Source: CAILZL01 sp963791615
GTDB taxonomy: Bacteria; Pseudomonadota; Gammaproteobacteria; Steroidobacterales; Steroidobacteraceae
Reading direction: 5' to 3'
Assembly: GCA_963791615.1 (NCBI GenBank)
Contig: CAWBTE010000006.1
Coordinates: 1,364,001-1,428,000 of the forward strand
DNA length: 64,000 nt
Shown here: positions 1 to 8,713 of the stretch, piece after piece
Position numbering within the stretch: the stretch's first letter is position 1
Layout: each line of letters starts with the position of its first letter
The notes under the pieces: model-generated
Databases searched by the model: none
Told to the model about the DNA's origin: nothing
Seen by the model: only the letters and a program-made list of their open reading frames with translations
Made by a program: the position numbers and the translations under genes

Positions 1-2
1 TC

Positions 3-335
3 TTCAATGTTAGAAACGATGGAACTGTAGGGCAGCAAGAAGTAAGGCCTGCGGTAGTCGTTGTTAGCCAAAACTACAGATTTGAACTAGATGCAGCCGC
101 CGGGCTTCCATATCCCGCTATTGGTAGGCCGATTGCCGTTTTCGTTCCAGTGGCTGCCCGAACATTTACCTACATTCTTCTAATGCCAGGCTCCAACGAG
201 CACACTGAACTCTGCAAATTGCTAGACACCGTCAACCCTTCACCTGGCAATCGAATGCGTCGCCTTCGGTTCAAGGCAGGAGTGGTTAGGGGATATATAC
301 CCAACTCCCCTCTCTGGAAACCCTTAACGTTGTAA
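3..335 (+). CDS. C-terminal part of an unrecognised protein (truncated by window edge)
   Basis: An open frame enters from the left edge and runs 110 codons to a TAA stop. The translation contains AVFVPVAARTFTYILLMPGS and ends WKPLTL. I do not recognise the family with confidence; the YILLMPG stretch faintly recalls C-terminal domains of phospholipase-D-like restriction enzymes, but this is only a resemblance. Base composition is visibly less GC-rich than the core genes to the right, which suggests an accessory gene. The start lies outside the window, so domain content upstream is unknown. Confidence 0.5.
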   Translation, partial: FNVRNDGTVGQQEVRPAVVVVSQNYRFELDAAAGLPYPAIGRPIAVFVPVAARTFTYILLMPGSNEHTELCKLLDTVNPSPGNRMRRLRFKAGVVRGYIPNSPLWKPLTL

Positions 336-502
336 TGAGATAGCGCTTGCAACGCTGCTTCGGCGTCTCGAAATCAACGGTGTAGGCACGCAGTGAAGTT
401 ACACCAGCCAGCAAAAGCTTCCTTGACGCCTCTTGATGCTTAGAGGCTGAATCTGGGTAGTGGCAACTAGCCGTAGCTGAAATGTGGCGAGGGCGCGGCA
501 TT

Positions 503-685
503 TTAGGTAGTTGTGCCGGGCTTGTCATGGGTTTCGGCGACAATGGCACGATCCAGCTTGCCCAGACGAGTGGCCCACACGTAGAACACGGAGATAGGCA
601 GCGTGCCCACCAGCGTGGCCAGCGGGATGACGCCAAACACGAAGGCCAAGGCCGCCTCCTGGAGTGAAGCGCCTTCAGCGAGACT
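503..685 (-). pseudogene. Membrane-protein gene fragment joined to a repeat remnant
   Basis: Directly after the TAA stop of the upstream outer-membrane gene the same frame stays open for 60 codons to a second TAA at 503-505. After a six-codon stretch encoded by a repeat remnant it reads as a coherent membrane segment (AFVFGVIPLATLVGTLPISV) and a basic tail (ATRLGKLDRAIVAETHDK). There is no start codon or ribosome site of its own. I infer the 3' end of a lost gene brought next to its neighbour by a deletion or insertion at the repeat. The parent family is not identified. The stretch 336-502 holds nothing I can name. Confidence 0.4.
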
Positions 686-687
686 TT
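666..687. repeat. Remnant of the 148-bp palindromic repeat
   Basis: The sequence gaagcgcc-ttcagcgagacttt matches the right arm of the full element at 5321-5468 except for one substitution and one missing base. It covers the stop codon of the outer-membrane gene and the join to the gene fragment on its other side, so it probably marks a rearrangement point. Confidence 0.5.
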
Positions 688-1522
688 AAAGGCTGGCGCG
701 AATCGCCAGCTGTGCGCCCTTGTAGTCCAGGCGCAGCGCACCCGGGTGACTGTTTGAAGTCGAATCAACATGCAGACCAAACTGGCGGTAGTGCAATCCC
801 AGTCCCACATGCTGACTGAACTGCCATTGCACGCCTACGCGCCAGTCGCTGAGATCAGCACTGGCATCATCACCACTGCCGCCCAGCCAGCGATAGCGCG
901 CCTGCAACTGCCACTTGGGCAACACTTCCCAACGCATTTCAGTATCCAGCATGGGAATGGGCAGAATACCCGAATCCGCTTCGCGCGCAGACAGCCGTGG
1001 CACGTACACATTGACTTCTGCCGAGGCGATCTGGATGTCGGCGCCCACATTCAGTTCAAAGCGTGGTTTGTTGAACAGGCGATAGGCGTAACCCAGCCCG
1101 ACCATATCCAGATTGAAAGTGCTTCTGACCAGATCACCTACCCGGTAGGTACTGTCATCAAACTCTATCTGCCGAGTCAGCACCGCAGAACCATTGCGAT
1201 GCGAACTGAAACCGTTGAGCCGGAACAACTGGCGCTTGCCGGGCAGCAGTGTCAGCTCGAACTCCGGCATGACCCTGCTGTCCGCCAGGCCTACATCCGA
1301 CTCGCCATCCAGCTCGCTACCGGTTTGCTGTACGGTTTCATCGGCGCGCAGAAAGGTATTGATGGACGCGTTCCAGATACCCACCTCCAGACGCAACCGG
1401 TCTTCGATCAGGCGCGGCGGCGGGCTGCTTTCCCAAGGCATCTGCCGGGCTTGCGCATGCGCCACACCTGCGCTCAGCAAGCACAGTAGACCACAGCACA
1501 GCCGGAGATTGAGATGATTCAT
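686..1522 (-). CDS. Predicted outer-membrane beta-barrel protein
   Basis: 278 residues. The chosen start (ATG at 1520-1522, MNHLNLRLCC) gives a classic Sec signal peptide with a hydrophobic core and cleavage after AGVAHA; an in-frame ATG at 1534 would add only four residues and a longer frame up to 1645 has no signal. The mature protein is rich in alternating aromatic/hydrophobic strands separated by charged turns (for example GLGYAYRLF, KWQLQARYRWLG, HVGLGLHYRQFGL), as in outer-membrane barrels. It ends in ...AQLAIRASL rather than the usual terminal aromatic residue. Function and ligand are not evident. It is divergent from folD, with about 180 bp between the starts. Confidence 0.65.
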   Translation of the reverse strand: MNHLNLRLCCGLLCLLSAGVAHAQARQMPWESSPPPRLIEDRLRLEVGIWNASINTFLRADETVQQTGSELDGESDVGLADSRVMPEFELTLLPGKRQLFRLNGFSSHRNGSAVLTRQIEFDDSTYRVGDLVRSTFNLDMVGLGYAYRLFNKPRFELNVGADIQIASAEVNVYVPRLSAREADSGILPIPMLDTEMRWEVLPKWQLQARYRWLGGSGDDASADLSDWRVGVQWQFSQHVGLGLHYRQFGLHVDSTSNSHPGALRLDYKGAQLAIRASL

Positions 1523-1701
1523 GCGTTTACCCATGGCCCAAGTCACTTGACGCAAATAAATAACTGGGTCGATTCTGCCACGCACGGCGTGATCAACCGT
1601 CTTGTCGTTGGGCAAAGACGTCGTTACGCGTGACGTAGCGCACATAGGCCACTAAACTTGGTGTTTTCCGCAACGTTGCTGAATGACAGATTGAGATTCA
1701 T

Positions 1702-2571
1702 ATGACTGCCCAGATCATTGACGGTGCTGCCGTCGCCGCCCGTCTGCGCCAGACCATTGGTCTGCGTGTTGCTGCGCTGGCTACTCAGTATGGTCGAGCG
1801 CCCGGACTGGCCGTGGTGCTGGTGGGCGAAGACCCCGCCAGCCAGGTGTATGTGCGCAACAAGGGCAAGGCGACTGTTGAAGTGGGCATGCTTTCGTTTG
1901 AGCACAAACTGGATGCCACGACTTCAGAGTCGGATCTTCTGGATCTGGTGGCGCGCCTCAATGCCGATACCCGTGTCGATGGCATTCTGGTGCAACTGCC
2001 ACTGCCGAAGCACATCAATGCTGATCGCGTGTTGCTGGCGATTGATCCTGACAAAGATGTAGATGGCTTTCATCCCATCAACGCCGGACGCCTGATGACT
2101 GGCCAGAATGGACTGGTGCCGTGCACACCCAGCGGTTGCATGCTGCTTCTGAAAGAAGTGCTGCCTGCATTGAGTGGTCTGCATGCGGTGGTGGTGGGAC
2201 GCTCGAATATCGTCGGCAAGCCCATTGCGCAATTGCTGTTGCAGGCTGATTGCACCGTGACCATTGCCCATTCACGCAGCCGTGATTTGCCGGCGATGTG
2301 CCGCAGCGCGGACATTCTGGTTGCGGCAGTGGGCAAACCGGAAATGATTCGCGGCGACTGGATCAAGCCCGGCGCCGTGGTGATTGACGTAGGCATCAAT
2401 CGTATTCCAGCTGCGGAAGGCAAGACACGACTGGTGGGTGATGTGGCCACCCAGGAAGCGTTGAGCCATGCCGCTGCAATCACGCCGGTTCCAGGCGGCG
2501 TTGGCCCGATGACCATTGCCTGTCTGCTGAACAACACCCTGATCGCCTTTGAACGCAGACAGCGGAGCTGA
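1702..2571 (+). CDS. folD: Bifunctional 5,10-methylene-THF dehydrogenase/cyclohydrolase FolD
   Basis: 289 residues, the usual family length. FolD oxidises methylene-tetrahydrofolate to methenyl-THF with NADP and hydrolyses it to 10-formyl-THF in the cytosol, feeding purine and formyl-methionine synthesis. Diagnostic stretches are the substrate/catalytic region YVRNKGKATVEVGM, the VDGILVQLPLPKHI block, the nucleotide-binding VVGRSNIVGKPIAQLLL and the signature PVPGGVGPMTIACLLNNT near the C-terminus. It starts at ATG 1702 with FolD-typical MTAQIIDGAAVAA. msrB begins two bases after the stop, so the two genes are likely co-transcribed. Confidence 0.97.
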   Translation: MTAQIIDGAAVAARLRQTIGLRVAALATQYGRAPGLAVVLVGEDPASQVYVRNKGKATVEVGMLSFEHKLDATTSESDLLDLVARLNADTRVDGILVQLPLPKHINADRVLLAIDPDKDVDGFHPINAGRLMTGQNGLVPCTPSGCMLLLKEVLPALSGLHAVVVGRSNIVGKPIAQLLLQADCTVTIAHSRSRDLPAMCRSADILVAAVGKPEMIRGDWIKPGAVVIDVGINRIPAAEGKTRLVGDVATQEALSHAAAITPVPGGVGPMTIACLLNNTLIAFERRQRS

Positions 2572-2573
2572 CC

Positions 2574-3020
2574 ATGACTACTTCAGCCAGCGGCTTTGAT
2601 CTCGGTCCTTTGACACCGGCACAACGTGAAGTACTGGCGCAGCCTCTGGATGCCGAATCACGTCGGGTACTGCTCAATCAGGGTACCGAGCCACCCTTCT
2701 GTGGCGGGCTGCTCGACAACAAACTCACGGGAACCTACTGCTGCAAGTTGTGCGGCCTGCCGCTGTTCAAGTCCAGCAGCAAATTCCACTCCGGCACCGG
2801 CTGGCCGAGTTTCTATCAACCGTTTGATGCGCAGCATCTCCGCGAACTGCGCGATATCAGTCACGGCATGTTGCGCGTGGAGATTCGCTGCCAGCGCTGC
2901 GATGGACATCTCGGCCATGTGTTTGAAGATGGCCCCGCGCCAACAGGTCTACGCTACTGCCTGAATTCGGCATCCATGGAGTTTGTTGCCGAAGGACAAC
3001 CACTGGTTACTCGTTCGTAG
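2574..3020 (+). CDS. msrB: Peptide-methionine (R)-S-oxide reductase MsrB
   Basis: 148 residues. It repairs methionine-R-sulfoxide in oxidised proteins. Two CxxC zinc pairs are visible (C57/C60 in CCKLCG and C106/C109 in RCQRCD), together with the family blocks FHSGTGWPSF and GHLGHVFEDGP and the catalytic cysteine C129 in RYCLNSASM. There is no signal peptide, so it is cytosolic. It follows folD after two bases. The TAG stop lies in a duplicated ttcgtag next to a palindromic repeat. Confidence 0.96.
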   Translation: MTTSASGFDLGPLTPAQREVLAQPLDAESRRVLLNQGTEPPFCGGLLDNKLTGTYCCKLCGLPLFKSSSKFHSGTGWPSFYQPFDAQHLRELRDISHGMLRVEIRCQRCDGHLGHVFEDGPAPTGLRYCLNSASMEFVAEGQPLVTRS

Positions 3021-3023
3021 TTC

Positions 3024-3107
3024 GTAGGGGCAGGTCATGTCAATTCAATAAGAAACCTTCCCTTCTTACCATGCAACAAAGAAGGCGGGTTTCAAACCCG
3101 CCCCTAC
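3024..3107. repeat. GTAG-type REP pair
   Basis: Begins gtaggggcagg and ends in a hairpin, ggcgggtttc/aaacccgcc, that closes with gcccctac, so the outer ends are inverted copies. It lies between the convergent msrB and radical SAM genes. Similar GTAG-ended elements recur at many gaps in the window. It may also act as a transcription end signal, but no strong T-tract is present. Confidence 0.65.
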
Positions 3108-3132
3108 AAAGACAGGCATCAAAAAAACCGGT

Positions 3133-4236
3133 CTAGAACAACGGCAACTGATCCGGACTGCCCTGCTCTTTCGGCGCAATAAACAGACTGGTATCAAGAC
3201 TCTTGCGCGCAGTCGTATTCAGACCCAATCGACTACATGCCGATGCAAAACGTCTGGCCAGCAACTCAGCGAACACGCCCATGCCACTTTGTCGAAAGCC
3301 GAAGCGCGGATCGTTGTCATGCCCGCCGCGCATCTGGTTCAGCAGTGACATGACATGTTTCGCTTTGAGTGGCTCGTGAGTTTCCAGCCACTCACGGAAT
3401 AGCTGCTTTACATCATGAGGCAGGCGCACCACCAGATACCCCGCATGCGTGGCGCCGGCATCGGCGGCCGCTTCGAGAATATGTTCCAGCTCGGCATCCG
3501 TCAGTAAAGGAATGACCGGCGCAACCATCACTGAAACCGGAATGCCCGCTGAACTCAACTGCCGGATCACGCGCAATCTTGCCTGCGGTGAAGCTGCGCG
3601 CGGTTCCAGCGTGCGCTTCAGGTCTGCACGCAAGCTGGTGATGCTCACCGCGACTGACGCCAGACCTTTCTGCGCCATGGCGGCAAGCAGATCAAGGTCG
3701 CGTTCGATCAGACTGCCCTTGGTCACAATGCTGACCGGATGCTGGCACTGCGACAGCAGTTCCAGCATGCCGCGCATCAACTTGTATTCGCGTTCAATGG
3801 GCTGATAAGGATCAGTGTTGGTGCCGAATGCGATGGGCTGGCATCGATACGAAGTTTTCGCCAGTTCAGCCCTGAGCAACTTCACGGCGTCGGGCTTGTA
3901 GAACAGGCGTGTTTCGAAATCGAGGCCCGACGACAGATTGAAGTAGCCATGCGTCGGCCGGGCGAAACAGTAAATGCAGCCATGCTCGCAACCGCGATAG
4001 GGATTGATCGACTGCGTAAACGGCACATCCGGCGAATCATTGCGCGTGATGATGCTGCGGCTGGCATCCACCTGCACCGTGGTCGGCAAGCGCGGCGGTA
4101 GTTCATCCTCATCATGCCGCCAGCCATCATCCAGCGCCTGCACCTGCCGCAACTCGAAACGTCCGGCAGGGTTGCTGACTGCACCCCTTCCAGAGTGTGG
4201 CTGGTTCTGCTGCATCAACTGGCGCTTGACGGACAT
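3133..4236 (-). CDS. PA0069-family radical SAM protein (SOS-boxed)
   Basis: 367 residues. The radical SAM cluster motif is CEHGCIYC (C83, C87, C90) inside NPYRGCEHGCIYCFARPTH, typical of the PA0069 group related to spore photoproduct lyase. The C-terminal half carries the expected barrel motifs (for example GTNTDPYQPIEREY and VSIVTKGSLIERD). It probably uses SAM-derived radical chemistry; the substrate is unproven, but DNA is suggested by kinship to photoproduct lyase and by regulation. A LexA box lies 11 bases upstream of the ATG (4247-4266). As I recall, PA0069 belongs to the LexA regulon of Pseudomonas aeruginosa, so the same control is likely here. Confidence 0.9.
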   Translation of the reverse strand: MSVKRQLMQQNQPHSGRGAVSNPAGRFELRQVQALDDGWRHDEDELPPRLPTTVQVDASRSIITRNDSPDVPFTQSINPYRGCEHGCIYCFARPTHGYFNLSSGLDFETRLFYKPDAVKLLRAELAKTSYRCQPIAFGTNTDPYQPIEREYKLMRGMLELLSQCQHPVSIVTKGSLIERDLDLLAAMAQKGLASVAVSITSLRADLKRTLEPRAASPQARLRVIRQLSSAGIPVSVMVAPVIPLLTDAELEHILEAAADAGATHAGYLVVRLPHDVKQLFREWLETHEPLKAKHVMSLLNQMRGGHDNDPRFGFRQSGMGVFAELLARRFASACSRLGLNTTARKSLDTSLFIAPKEQGSPDQLPLF

Positions 4237-4246
4237 GCCGCTACAG

Positions 4247-4266
4247 TACTGTATATTATTACAGTA
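4247..4266 (-). promoter_or_regulatory. LexA (SOS) operator
   Basis: tactgtatattattacagta fits the proteobacterial LexA consensus CTGT-N8-ACAG exactly (CTGT 4249-4252, ACAG 4261-4264) with an AT-rich spacer and flanking ta/ta symmetry. It sits immediately upstream of the radical SAM start at 4236, the position expected for repression of its promoter. Confidence 0.88.
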
Positions 4267-4329
4267 CTCAAGTCTTCAGGCGGTTTGCCCCCGGACGCCT
4301 CGCTACAGAGCGTGGCGTCGTCCAGGTTC

Positions 4330-4518
4330 TCAGCGCAGCCAGACCGCCAGCGCCAGCAGCAACAGCGTCAGCACCTGGAATCCCAGGCGGGTCCACATCA
4401 ACTTGGTGCTGAATTCACGATCCGTGGCGCCGCCGCCGGACATGGCCAGCAACCCCAGGACCATGGTGACGCCAGTTGCCAGCAACGCCACGATAATGAC
4501 GATCAGAAGCGGGTCCAT
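4330..4518 (-). CDS. HIG1-domain / twin transmembrane protein
   Basis: 62 residues with two membrane helices (about 3-25 and 44-61) joined by a short loop AMSGGGATDREFSTKLMWTR. That loop resembles the small bacterial HIG1-domain proteins found near respiratory genes (loop pattern G..REFS/N.K.M..R). In mitochondria HIG1 proteins assist respiratory supercomplexes; the bacterial role is less clear. A good ribosome site (gggagat) precedes the ATG. It lies near the oxidase operon at 5.5 kb, though on the opposite strand. Confidence 0.75.
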   Translation of the reverse strand: MDPLLIVIIVALLATGVTMVLGLLAMSGGGATDREFSTKLMWTRLGFQVLTLLLLALAVWLR

Positions 4519-4745
4519 GAGTTATCTCCCAAGCATTCGGCTGTTATTGCGATGTTATTGCCAGGAGTCCACGGGCGAATCGCCTGCATGATGCTGCGCA
4601 TCCGCAGACTGACCTCGCTCTTCCCAAGCCCGCAGGCTTGTGACAGACTCGGGTCGACTTCGCTGCCAGCCACTAGAGCCAATCATCGAAGTCGTGCAGA
4701 TATTGCTCATCGCCGGCCGAAAATGTCAAACAACTCGGGGGAGCC

Positions 4746-5306
4746 ATGAAGTGCATCTACTATCTCGTGCCCACACTGGACAGCACTGACGATGTTGCCG
4801 AGGATCTGCATGAGGTCGGCGTCAAGGATTTCTATCTGCATGTCATCAGCAGGGACGAGTCCGGGCTCAAGCAACACCACCTCCATTCCAGCAACTATCT
4901 GGAAACCCTGGATATAGTCCGTGACGGCTTTATCGGTGCGGCGTTAGGCTTCGTCGCCGGCCTGATCGGCATCGGCCTGCTGGCCTATTTCGATCCGTTT
5001 GCGCCCTACACCGTGCCCACCTATGTGTATGTCATTCTCACTGGCGTGGCCACGCTGTTCGGCGCCTGGGCCGGTGGCTTGACTGGCGTCGACAGCGAAA
5101 ACAACAAATTGAAAAAATTCCATGACGACCTGATGGCGGGCAAGTACCTGGTACTGGTGTACACCCGCAAACATCAGGAGCAAGCGGTGCGCGACATGAT
5201 GGCGGCACGCCATCCCGAAGCAGAGCTGGCGGCCGTCGACTCGCACTTCATCAACCCCTTCAGCAGCGTGGCGCGCATTACGACGACGCCAGCGCAAAGG
5301 GCCTGA
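4746..5306 (+). CDS. Inner-membrane protein of unknown function (two TM segments)
   Basis: 186 residues. The N-terminus is soluble and looks like a small alpha/beta domain (YYLVPTLDSTDDVAEDLHEVGV). Two glycine-rich membrane helices follow (about 58-82 and 97-116), then a soluble region with DLMAGKYLVLVYTRKHQEQAV. The layout recalls proteins with a ferredoxin-like domain around a glycine-zipper hairpin, as in DUF1269-type stress proteins, but I cannot assign the family. A strong ribosome site (gggggag) precedes the ATG at 4746. A palindromic repeat follows 14 bases after the stop. Confidence 0.75.
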   Translation: MKCIYYLVPTLDSTDDVAEDLHEVGVKDFYLHVISRDESGLKQHHLHSSNYLETLDIVRDGFIGAALGFVAGLIGIGLLAYFDPFAPYTVPTYVYVILTGVATLFGAWAGGLTGVDSENNKLKKFHDDLMAGKYLVLVYTRKHQEQAVRDMMAARHPEAELAAVDSHFINPFSSVARITTTPAQRA

Positions 5307-5320
5307 GACCAACAAATAGT

Positions 5321-5468
5321 CTGAGAACCTGTTCAAAGTTTCGATCAAGGGATGCAGCGCAATGCGGAACTGCACAAAAAAACGCAGCGTACACGCAGTA
5401 CGTGAGTATTTTTTATGCAGTTCCAACGCCGCGATGCGCCCTTCAGCGAGACTTTGAACAGGTTCTGA
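5321..5468. repeat. 148-bp imperfect palindromic repeat element
   Basis: Left end ctgagaacctgttcaaagtt and right end actttgaacaggttctgag are inverted copies. The interior is also nearly symmetric: gcggaactgcacaaaaaaac on the left answers a tttttatgcagttccaac stretch on the right, and acgcagtacgtgagtat forms the centre. The element lies in the gap before the oxidase operon. A partial copy of the right arm is at 666-687. The form suggests a non-autonomous, MITE-like or REP-like element; no transposase is present in the window. Confidence 0.7.
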
Positions 5469-5543
5469 GGCCGGGCGGAACGCAGCCACTGCCGGTCGGT
5501 AGCGGTTGAGGATTGATAACGATTAAAACCAGAGGGCTGGCGA

Positions 5544-6908
5544 ATGACTATGGCATTTGCTCTGATCTTGTTGGTCGTCGGCACCGTGCTGTTTCATTTC
5601 TTCAGCCCGTGGTGGTTCACTCCCATCGCCTCCAACTGGCAAACCATGGACGACACCGTGAACCTCACTTTCTGGGTCACGGGCGTCGTATTCGTCGTGG
5701 TCAATCTGTTCATGGCCTATGCCGTGATCCGTTACCGGCACCGTCACGGCCAGCCGCAGGAGCGCGTGCACTACGAGCCGGAAAACAAGAAGCTGGAATG
5801 GTGGCTTACCGGTCTGACCTCAGTGGGTATTGCCGCCATGCTGGCCCCGGGACTGGTGGTCTGGGCCAAATTCGTCACCGTGCCCAAGGGCACACCCGAA
5901 GTGGAAGTGCTGGCGCAGCAATGGAATTTCGCCTACCGCTTTCCCGGCAAAGATGGCGCGCTGGGCACCACCGACATCCGTCTGGTCAACCTCGATAATC
6001 CGTTTGGCATCGATCCCAAGGATGCCAAGGGCCAGGATGACATCCTGGTGGCCAGCCCGGAACTGCACCTGCCGCTGGATCAGCCAGTCAAGATGGTGCT
6101 GCGCTCCAAGGACGTCAATCACCAGTTCGCCGTGCCACAGTTCCGGGTAAAGATGGACATGGTGGCCGGCATGGTGACCTACTTCTGGCTGACGCCGACG
6201 CGCACCGGTGCTTTCGACGTGTTGTGCGAACAACTTTGCGGCATGGCGCATTTCGCCATGCGTGGCCGAGTGGTGGTGGACGAGGCGGAAACCTTCCAGA
6301 GCTGGCTGGCGAAACAGCCCACCCATGCGCAGACGGTCGCCGCGAGCGCCGGCGACGCCAGCGTGGGTCAGGCGCTGTACGCGGTGTGCGCTGCCTGTCA
6401 TGGCGCGCAGGCGCAGGGTAATCGCGAGCTCAACGCACCCAAGCTCAGCGGCCAAGCGAGCTGGTACCTGATCAGGCAACTACAGGACTACAAACAAGGC
6501 ATACGCGGTGCGGATGACCGCGACGTATATGCCAAACAGATGGCGCCGTTCACCGCCACGCTGGCCGACGACGCGGCAATCAAAAATGTAGTGGCCTACA
6601 TCGCCTCGTTGCCTGAAGTGCGTCCTGAATCCACGGTGGTGGGCAATCCGGCGCGCGGCAAAATGCTGTATTCCACCTGCTCGTCCTGCCACGGCGCCGT
6701 CGGTCAGGGCATCTGGTCCACCAATGCGCCGCGCCTGTCGAACATGAGTGACTGGTATCTGAAACGCCAGTTGCAGAATTTCCAGCAAGGCATACGCGGC
6801 GCGCACCCGCAAGATTTCAACGGTGCGCAAATGGCCTCATTCGCCCAGGCGCTGCGCGCGGATGAAGAAGCCATCAACGATCTGGTCGATCACATTCGCA
6901 CCTTGTAG
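5544..6908 (+). CDS. coxB: Cytochrome c oxidase subunit II with two fused cytochrome c domains
   Basis: 454 residues. Two N-terminal membrane helices (about 3-22 and 42-62; a third hydrophobic stretch near 89-106) precede the periplasmic cupredoxin domain. CuA ligands visible are H193 (SKDVNHQF), C228, C232, H236 and M239 in CEQLCGMAHFAM; the residue between the cysteines that is usually Glu is Gln230. Two C-terminal haem c sites follow, CAACH (282-286) and CSSCH (379-383), each with a cytochrome c4/class I-like fold. The fusion would accept electrons directly, as in caa3-type oxidases, but with two haems. An alternative start at 5550 is possible. It is the first gene of the oxidase operon. 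Confidence 0.93.
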   Translation: MTMAFALILLVVGTVLFHFFSPWWFTPIASNWQTMDDTVNLTFWVTGVVFVVVNLFMAYAVIRYRHRHGQPQERVHYEPENKKLEWWLTGLTSVGIAAMLAPGLVVWAKFVTVPKGTPEVEVLAQQWNFAYRFPGKDGALGTTDIRLVNLDNPFGIDPKDAKGQDDILVASPELHLPLDQPVKMVLRSKDVNHQFAVPQFRVKMDMVAGMVTYFWLTPTRTGAFDVLCEQLCGMAHFAMRGRVVVDEAETFQSWLAKQPTHAQTVAASAGDASVGQALYAVCAACHGAQAQGNRELNAPKLSGQASWYLIRQLQDYKQGIRGADDRDVYAKQMAPFTATLADDAAIKNVVAYIASLPEVRPESTVVGNPARGKMLYSTCSSCHGAVGQGIWSTNAPRLSNMSDWYLKRQLQNFQQGIRGAHPQDFNGAQMASFAQALRADEEAINDLVDHIRTL

Positions 6909-6928
6909 CAGCCTCCGAGGAGCTTTCA

Positions 6929-8713
6929 ATGTCATACGTTGCCATCGCCGACCGTGATCATGAAGCGCATGCCGCGCATGGGCCGGAAACTTTTCTCAAC
7001 AAATACATCTGGAGTCAGGATCACAAGGTCATTGCCATCCAGTACGCCATCGTCTCCATCGGCATCGGACTGGTGGCGCTGGTGCTGTCGGTGCTGATGC
7101 GACTGCAACTGGGTTTCCCCAACAGCGTTCTCCTTCATCACCCCGGAGAACTACTACCAGTTCATCACCCTGCACGGGATGATCATGGTGATTTACCTGC
7201 TCACCGCACTGTTTCTCGGCGCCTTCGGCAACTACCTCATTCCACTGATGTGCGGCGCGCGTGACATGGTGTTTCCATACTTGAACATGCTCAGCTTCTG
7301 GTTCTACCTGCTGGCGGTGGTCGTGCTGGTGATTGGCTTTTTCGTGCCAGGCGGCCCCACCGGTGCGGGCTGGACGCTGTACCCGCCGCAGGCCATTCTC
7401 AGCGGCACCCCGGGCGCCAGCTGGGGCATCATCTGCATGCTGGCGTCGCTGGGCATTTTCATCATCGCCTTCACCATGGGCGGCCTGAACTATGTAACCA
7501 CCATTCTGCAGGCGCGCTGCCGCGGCATGACGCTGATGCGCATGCCGTTGACCATCTGGGGCATCTTCATGGCCACGGTGCTGGGTTGCTGGCGTTCCCC
7601 GCGCTGTTCGTCTCGGCCATCATGATGACGCTGGACAGCGTGGTGGGCACCAGCTTCTTCATGCCCGCCATTGCCTCCATGGGCAAGCCACTGGCGTATA
7701 GCGGCGGCAGTCCGCTGTTGTTTCAACATCTGTTCTGGTTCTTCGGCCATCCCGAGGTGTACATCGTGGCGCTGCCGGCGTTCGGCATCGTTTCCGATCT
7801 GCTGAGCACCCATGCACGACGCAACATCTTCGGCTATCGAATGATGGTGTGGGCCATTCTCGCCATCGGCTGCCTGAGCTTCGTGGTGTGGGCACACCAC
7901 ATGTATGTCAGTGGCATGAATCCCTATTTCGGCTTTTTCTTCGCCACCACCACGCTGATCATCGCCGTGCCCACCGCCATCAAGGTGTACAACTGGATTC
8001 TCACGCTGTGGCGCGGCGACATCCATCTCACCGTGCCCATGCTGTTCGCCATCGGTTTCATCTTCACCTTCATCAATGGCGGCCTGACGGGTTTGTTTCT
8101 CGGCAACGTGACCGTGGATGTGCCGCTGTCAGGTACTTATTTTGTGGTGGCGCACTTTCACCTGGTGATGGGCGTGTCGCCAATTCTGGTGGTGTTCGGC
8201 GCGATTTATCACTGGTATCCCAAGCTGAGCGGACGAATGCTGGACGAAACCCTGGGCCGGATTCACTTCTGGACCACCTTCATCGGCACTTACCTCATTT
8301 ATCTGCCCATGTACTACCTGGGCATTCTGGGCGTACCGCGCCGTTACTTTGCCTACAGCGGCGCCATCGATTTCATTCCGCCTTCGGCGCAAACCATGAA
8401 CGCCTGGATCACCATCTCCGCCTGCGTGGTGGCCGCCTTTCAGTTGCTGCTGCTGTTCAACCTGATCTGGTCGCTGCGTCATGGCAAGCCGGCGGGTGGC
8501 AATCCCTGGCAGTCCACCACGCTGGAATGGCAGACGCCGGAGACGCCACCCACACATGGCAACTGGGGAGCCAACTTGCCGGTGGTGTATCGCTGGGCCT
8601 ATGACTACAACGTACCGGGTGCGCAACAGGACTTCATTCCACAGAACGTGCCACCCACTGCCGCCACACCTGCGCCCTACGATGCGGAGCACGCTACGGG
8701 TGGCCACAAATGA
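6929..8713 (+). CDS. ctaD: Cytochrome c oxidase subunit I (two compensating frameshifts)
   Basis: Reconstructed to 594 residues. It is the catalytic haem-copper subunit, with twelve expected membrane helices. Conserved sites are HGMIMVIYLLTALFLGAFGN early, FFGHPEVYIVALPAFG (CuB His and cross-linked Tyr), WAHHMYVSG (CuB His pair) and VVAHFHLVMG (haem ligands). The frame shifts by +1 at about 7127 (extra g in agc-g-ttc) and back by -1 at about 7585. The 450 bases between are fully conserved, so the gene is probably intact and the shifts are sequence errors, or else a rare compensated pair. A gaggag ribosome site precedes 6929, and the stop overlaps the next start as ATGA. Confidence 0.9.

Noticed and set aside
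286..810. 174-codon minus-strand frame spanning 286-810
   Set aside because: It is in a different frame from both the outer-membrane gene and the membrane-protein fragment, and its Trp/Pro/Arg-rich translation matches no protein type.
7100..7600. Programmed frameshifting in ctaD
   Set aside because: No slippery heptamer or pseudoknot-like context is seen at either shift, and similar single-base shifts occur in many unrelated genes nearby; sequence error is simpler.
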